Of a DNA stretch of 64,000 bases, positions 61,578-64,000 are shown one piece after another (the stretch's first letter is position 1; the number at the start of each line of letters is the position of its first letter). Below the pieces are notes generated by a model. The model ran no database searches. It was not told the origin of the DNA and saw nothing but the letters and a program-made list of their open reading frames with translations. Origin of the DNA: Treponema sp. (GTDB lineage: Bacteria; Spirochaetota; Spirochaetia; Treponematales; Treponemataceae); the NCBI GenBank assembly GCA_017940005.1, contig JAGAZO010000019.1, positions 1 to 64,000 of the forward strand, given 5' to 3'. A program made the translations under genes and the position numbers.

Positions 61578-62147
61578 GTGAGTTTTGATGAAACTGTCAT
61601 GCGATGCGGCGCGCCTGCTTTATGCGGAATAAAACCGTCGTGTTTGTTTTCTATTCGCAGAGAGCAGTACAACGAGCGCAAATTGCGCGAATGGAAAGCG
61701 GCACTTACTGAAGACGGCAAGTATGTTGTTGCGTTGCCACGCACAAAAACACGCATGCTGTTTTTTGTGTATGACCGTTCTCTTTTAGAGCGGCAGTGCA
61801 GCACATGCAAGATACGGCAATATTTGCTGCAGAAAGGGTATCCTGTCGAATCGGGATTTTGTCCATTGCTTGCGGAGTTGTTGCATCGACTTGTAGCAGA
61901 AAAAACATTTCCGCATGAAGTGGGCGTGTTTCTCGGTTATCCGCTTGAAGATGTTGTTGCGTTTGAAAAAATGGCGGGTACGCAGTTTCGCTACAGTGGC
62001 TCGTGGAAAGTGTACGGCGATGTGCATGCGGCGCGAGAGCAGATGAAAAAGTATAATACGTGTAGCACGTGGTGCAGGCGAATGGTAAAAAAAGGAGTGC
62101 CCGTTCCCCATGTTGCACGAAGATATAGGGCAAATTTTGGCTCATAA
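61578..62147 (+). CDS. DUF3793 family protein
   Basis: 189 residues from GTG 61578 (GGGGTG site). Family features: CGAPALCGIKPSCLFSI, TRMLFFVYDRSLLERQC, VESGFCPLLAELLHRL and FPHEVGVFLGYPLEDVVAF, with conserved Cys near the start and in QCSTCKIRQYLL. DUF3793 genes often lie beside feoB or flavodoxin in Clostridia; no biochemical role is known. The cysteines suggest metal handling in the cytosol. Confidence 0.88.
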   Translation: MSFDETVMRCGAPALCGIKPSCLFSIRREQYNERKLREWKAALTEDGKYVVALPRTKTRMLFFVYDRSLLERQCSTCKIRQYLLQKGYPVESGFCPLLAELLHRLVAEKTFPHEVGVFLGYPLEDVVAFEKMAGTQFRYSGSWKVYGDVHAAREQMKKYNTCSTWCRRMVKKGVPVPHVARRYRANFGS

Positions 62148-62191
62148 AAAAACAATGTGTCATTAAAGATGCGTTCGTATTGGAGGAAAAA

Positions 62192-62608
62192 ATGACAAAA
62201 GCTATTGTATATGCCAGCACGACCGGCAACACGGAAGCTATGGCGCAAGCAATTGAAAAAGGTGCACAATTATCGGGTGCAAAAGTTGTAATGCAAACAG
62301 CTGATTCGGCATCAGAAGCAGATGTACTGGCAGCTGACGTAATTATTCTTGGCAGTCCTGCAATGGGTGATGAAGTGCTTGAAGATAGCATGGAAGCATT
62401 TTTTGGTACAATTGAAGGAAAGTTGAGTGGTAAAAAGGTTGCATTGTTTGGCTCATATGATTGGGGCGATGGAAAATGGCTTCGTGATTGGGCAGAACGT
62501 GTTACAAAAGCGGGCGGCACAATGGTAAACGGTACCGGGCTTATGGCACAGCTTACGCCCGATGATGCGGCGCTTAAAGCGTGCGAACAACTTGGGGCAA
62601 CTGCATAA
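62192..62608 (+). CDS. Flavodoxin
   Basis: 138 residues from ATG 62192 (TTGGAGG). The FMN phosphate loop is YASTTGNTEAMAQAI, then ADVIILGSPAMGDEVLED and KKVALFGSYDWGDGKWLRDW as the 60- and 90-loops. It is a short-chain flavodoxin that can replace ferredoxin as electron carrier when iron is low, which fits its place in the feo cluster. Confidence 0.95.
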   Translation: MTKAIVYASTTGNTEAMAQAIEKGAQLSGAKVVMQTADSASEADVLAADVIILGSPAMGDEVLEDSMEAFFGTIEGKLSGKKVALFGSYDWGDGKWLRDWAERVTKAGGTMVNGTGLMAQLTPDDAALKACEQLGATA

Positions 62609-62698
62609 GTTGCATAATTATAGGTTCTCCTCGTGTGAAAGGATTGTTAATTCTTTTACACAGAACATAGCTGCATAGTAAAAGTTTCCAGCTTTTCA

Positions 62699-62741
62699 CA
62701 GGGCCTGTACGTACGCCACACGCGTGCAGGTCCTGTTTTTT
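62699..62741 (+). terminator. Terminator after flavodoxin gene
   Basis: CAGG-G-CCTG-T-ACG pairs with CG-C-GT-G-CAGG-T-CCTG, imperfect, followed by T6. It separates the feo cluster from the HMA gene. Confidence 0.65.
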
Positions 62742-62767
62742 ATATTGCAGATAGACGAAGGCTTTTT

Positions 62768-63142
62768 ATGTTGGTGAACGTAATCATTGTTTTAATAATC
62801 ATAGTTGGTGTGCTCGGTGGTATAAAATCATTTTTAAAACGTGCAACTGGAAAAGGGTGCTGCGCTGGAGGCGACGCAATCGTAAAAATTGCTGCGGAAG
62901 ACACAGACAAATCACACTACCCTTACCGTGCACGAGCTTCTGTTGATGGCATGACGTGCAAAAACTGCGCAGTGCGCGTAGAGAACGCGCTCAATAATCT
63001 TGACGGTGTGTGGGCAACAGTTGATTTGAAAAAACATACGGTGTCAATACTGCTCAAAGAGCGCAACTGCACAGCAACATTAATGGATGCAGTTGCTCGC
63101 GCCGGGTACGCGTTGAACAATGTAGAGATTACAGATGCGTAA
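62768..63142 (+). CDS. Membrane-anchored heavy-metal-associated (HMA) domain protein
   Basis: 124 residues. One N-terminal helix (VNVIIVLIIIVGVLGGI), a GKGCCAGGDAIVK segment, then an HMA domain (about 55-122) with the metal motif GMTCKNCAVRVENALNNLDG and the C-terminal AVARAGYAL. It binds a soft metal such as Cu+ through CxxC. The CC pair next to the membrane may be a second site. It resembles small metal proteins near feoB in other anaerobes. A chaperone or sensor role is inferred. Confidence 0.85.
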   Translation: MLVNVIIVLIIIVGVLGGIKSFLKRATGKGCCAGGDAIVKIAAEDTDKSHYPYRARASVDGMTCKNCAVRVENALNNLDGVWATVDLKKHTVSILLKERNCTATLMDAVARAGYALNNVEITDA

Positions 63143-63186
63143 GATGTTGCTGCGCCAAAATTTGTATCAATTTCATATTTAAATTA

Positions 63187-63215
63187 TTTACTTTTTTAAG
63201 AAAAATTAGTATATT
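63187..63215 (+). promoter_or_regulatory. Promoter of the thioredoxin-reductase-like gene
   Basis: TTTACT (63187-63192), 17-base spacer, TATATT (63210-63215). The operator-like dyad lies across the -10. Confidence 0.65.
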
Positions 63216-63219
63216 CTAA
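63206..63219. promoter_or_regulatory. Operator-like dyad over the trx-reductase-like promoter
   Basis: TTAGTATATTCTAA keeps TTAG-N6-CTAA and the central ATAT of the other sites. Confidence 0.65.
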
Positions 63220-63303
63220 CTGTATGATATGCGCATCAGGTGCGTTGCCTTCGCATCAGTGCGGGCTGCAATTTTGCGTTATCATTAAAAAAGGAGATAC
63301 AAT

Positions 63304-64000
63304 ATGGAACGATACGACATAGTGATTATCGGTACAGGACCTGCGGGGCTATCTGCGGCGATTACAGCAAAGATTCGCAATAAAAAAATTCTGTTGCTTG
63401 GCAGCAATAGCTTGAGCGCAAAAGTTGAAAAAGCACATGCCGTGCAAAACTATTTGGGGTTGCCATCTGTTACTGGTGAAAATATGCAAAAAGCATTTCA
63501 CGAGCATATTACATCTATGGGCATTGAAATAACAGAAGGGCGCGTGAATGCAGTTTTCCCGATGGGCAACTACTTTGGCATACAGTCGTCGCTTGGCATG
63601 CTCGAAGCGAGCACCGTGATTCTTGCAACAGGCGTTGTCATGGGAAAACCATACCCCGGTGAAGAAGCATTTCTTGGCAAAGGCGTGAGTTACTGCGCCA
63701 CATGCGACGCGCCGCTGTACAAGAAAAAAACAGTTGCAGTGATTGCTGCGAGCGCGCACGAAGAGGGCGAAGCAAACTTTCTTGCAGAAGTCGCGGAAAA
63801 AGTGTACTACATGCCGCTGTACAAAGATGAGGTGCATGTATCTGAAAAAATTACGGTTGTGCACGAAATGCCAAAAGAGATTGCAGGCACTTCGCATGTT
63901 GAATCGCTTGTGACGAATGCAAATGCCTATAATGTCGACGGCGTTTTTATTTTGCGCGAAAGCATTGCGCCTGGTCAACTCGTGCAAGGCATTGAAATGG
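63304..64000 (+). CDS. Thioredoxin-reductase-like flavoprotein (partial)
   Basis: Starts at ATG 63304 behind AAGGAG and runs off the window after 232 codons. FAD domain: YDIVIIGTGPAGLSAAITA, ending with TVILATGVVMG. The redox motif is SYCATCDAPLY, as in thioredoxin reductases. The part where NADPH would bind (VAVIAASAHEEGEANFLAEV) lacks GxGxxA/G, and the usual HRRxxxR phosphate-binding motif is not seen. It may use ferredoxin, as the clostridial flavin-dependent ferredoxin-thioredoxin reductases do, or another donor. Confidence 0.88.
   Translation, partial: MERYDIVIIGTGPAGLSAAITAKIRNKKILLLGSNSLSAKVEKAHAVQNYLGLPSVTGENMQKAFHEHITSMGIEITEGRVNAVFPMGNYFGIQSSLGMLEASTVILATGVVMGKPYPGEEAFLGKGVSYCATCDAPLYKKKTVAVIAASAHEEGEANFLAEVAEKVYYMPLYKDEVHVSEKITVVHEMPKEIAGTSHVESLVTNANAYNVDGVFILRESIAPGQLVQGIEM

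Overview
The window looks like chromosomal DNA of a host-associated anaerobic spirochaete, most likely a Treponema. The evidence is gene content rather than any single marker: many short spirochaete-style lipoproteins, three HAMP-less methyl-accepting chemotaxis proteins with near-identical signalling cores, an NAD/ferredoxin-type trimeric [FeFe]-hydrogenase operon, two feoA genes with feoB, an energy-coupling-factor (ECF) biotin transporter, and an AT-leaning base composition. There is no prophage, no CRISPR array and no intact insertion sequence. The only mobile-DNA traces are a short IS30-type transposase remnant and a frameshifted RelE-type toxin gene.

Layout. 1-10.5 kb: a lipoprotein gene, the toxin pseudogene, htpG (minus strand), exported proteins including a sulfatase-modifying-factor/flavodoxin fusion, a membrane protein joining an Hsp70-like beta domain to LysM, a lytic transglycosylase and a NifU-type scaffold. 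10.5-20 kb: shikimate kinase, a PrsW-like membrane protease, tRNA-Ser(GGA) directly followed by an SRP RNA that no protein-based track would show, the biotin operon ecfT-ecfA-bioY (minus), an EamA transporter, an orphan ECF substrate-binding protein with a structured leader, and trkA-trkH. 20-32 kb: a Fur-like protein reduced to its DNA-binding domain, then an overlapping seven-gene run (two exporter-fold ABC half-transporters, YbaN, YgbA, ExbB, ExbD, TonB), a TonB-dependent receptor and two calycin-like lipoproteins. 32-53 kb: a large lipoprotein with a G9 tract, an EttA-type ABC-F protein, tRNA-Ala(GGC), an ABC-2 type transporter, the chemoreceptors, endonuclease IV, a PF04392-type ABC importer, a VanY peptidase and a GH114-like protein. 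53-64 kb: the hydrogenase operon, the feoA-feoA-feoB-Cys-rich-DUF3793-flavodoxin-HMA cluster, and the start of an atypical thioredoxin reductase that runs off the window.

The main observation is one 14-bp dyad, consensus TTAGCATATGCTAA, found upstream of five separated units: the ABC/TonB operon (inside a 40-bp palindrome), the TonB-dependent receptor, the hydrogenase operon, feoAB (two or three copies over a strong promoter) and the thioredoxin-reductase-like gene. At feo and trx it lies on recognisable -35/-10 elements. These units all concern iron uptake, iron-rich enzymes or low-potential redox, so I infer a shared iron- or metal-responsive regulon. Within it, the 20-32 kb segment reads as a complete envelope-spanning uptake route: receptor, TonB/ExbBD energiser, a paired inner-membrane ABC system of the kind used for siderophores in YbtPQ/IrtAB, and surface lipoproteins. 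A second theme is a set of genes whose -10 hexamer ends six or seven bases before the start codon with no Shine-Dalgarno sequence, which suggests leaderless mRNAs. All functional calls come from reading motifs by eye; no database search was possible.
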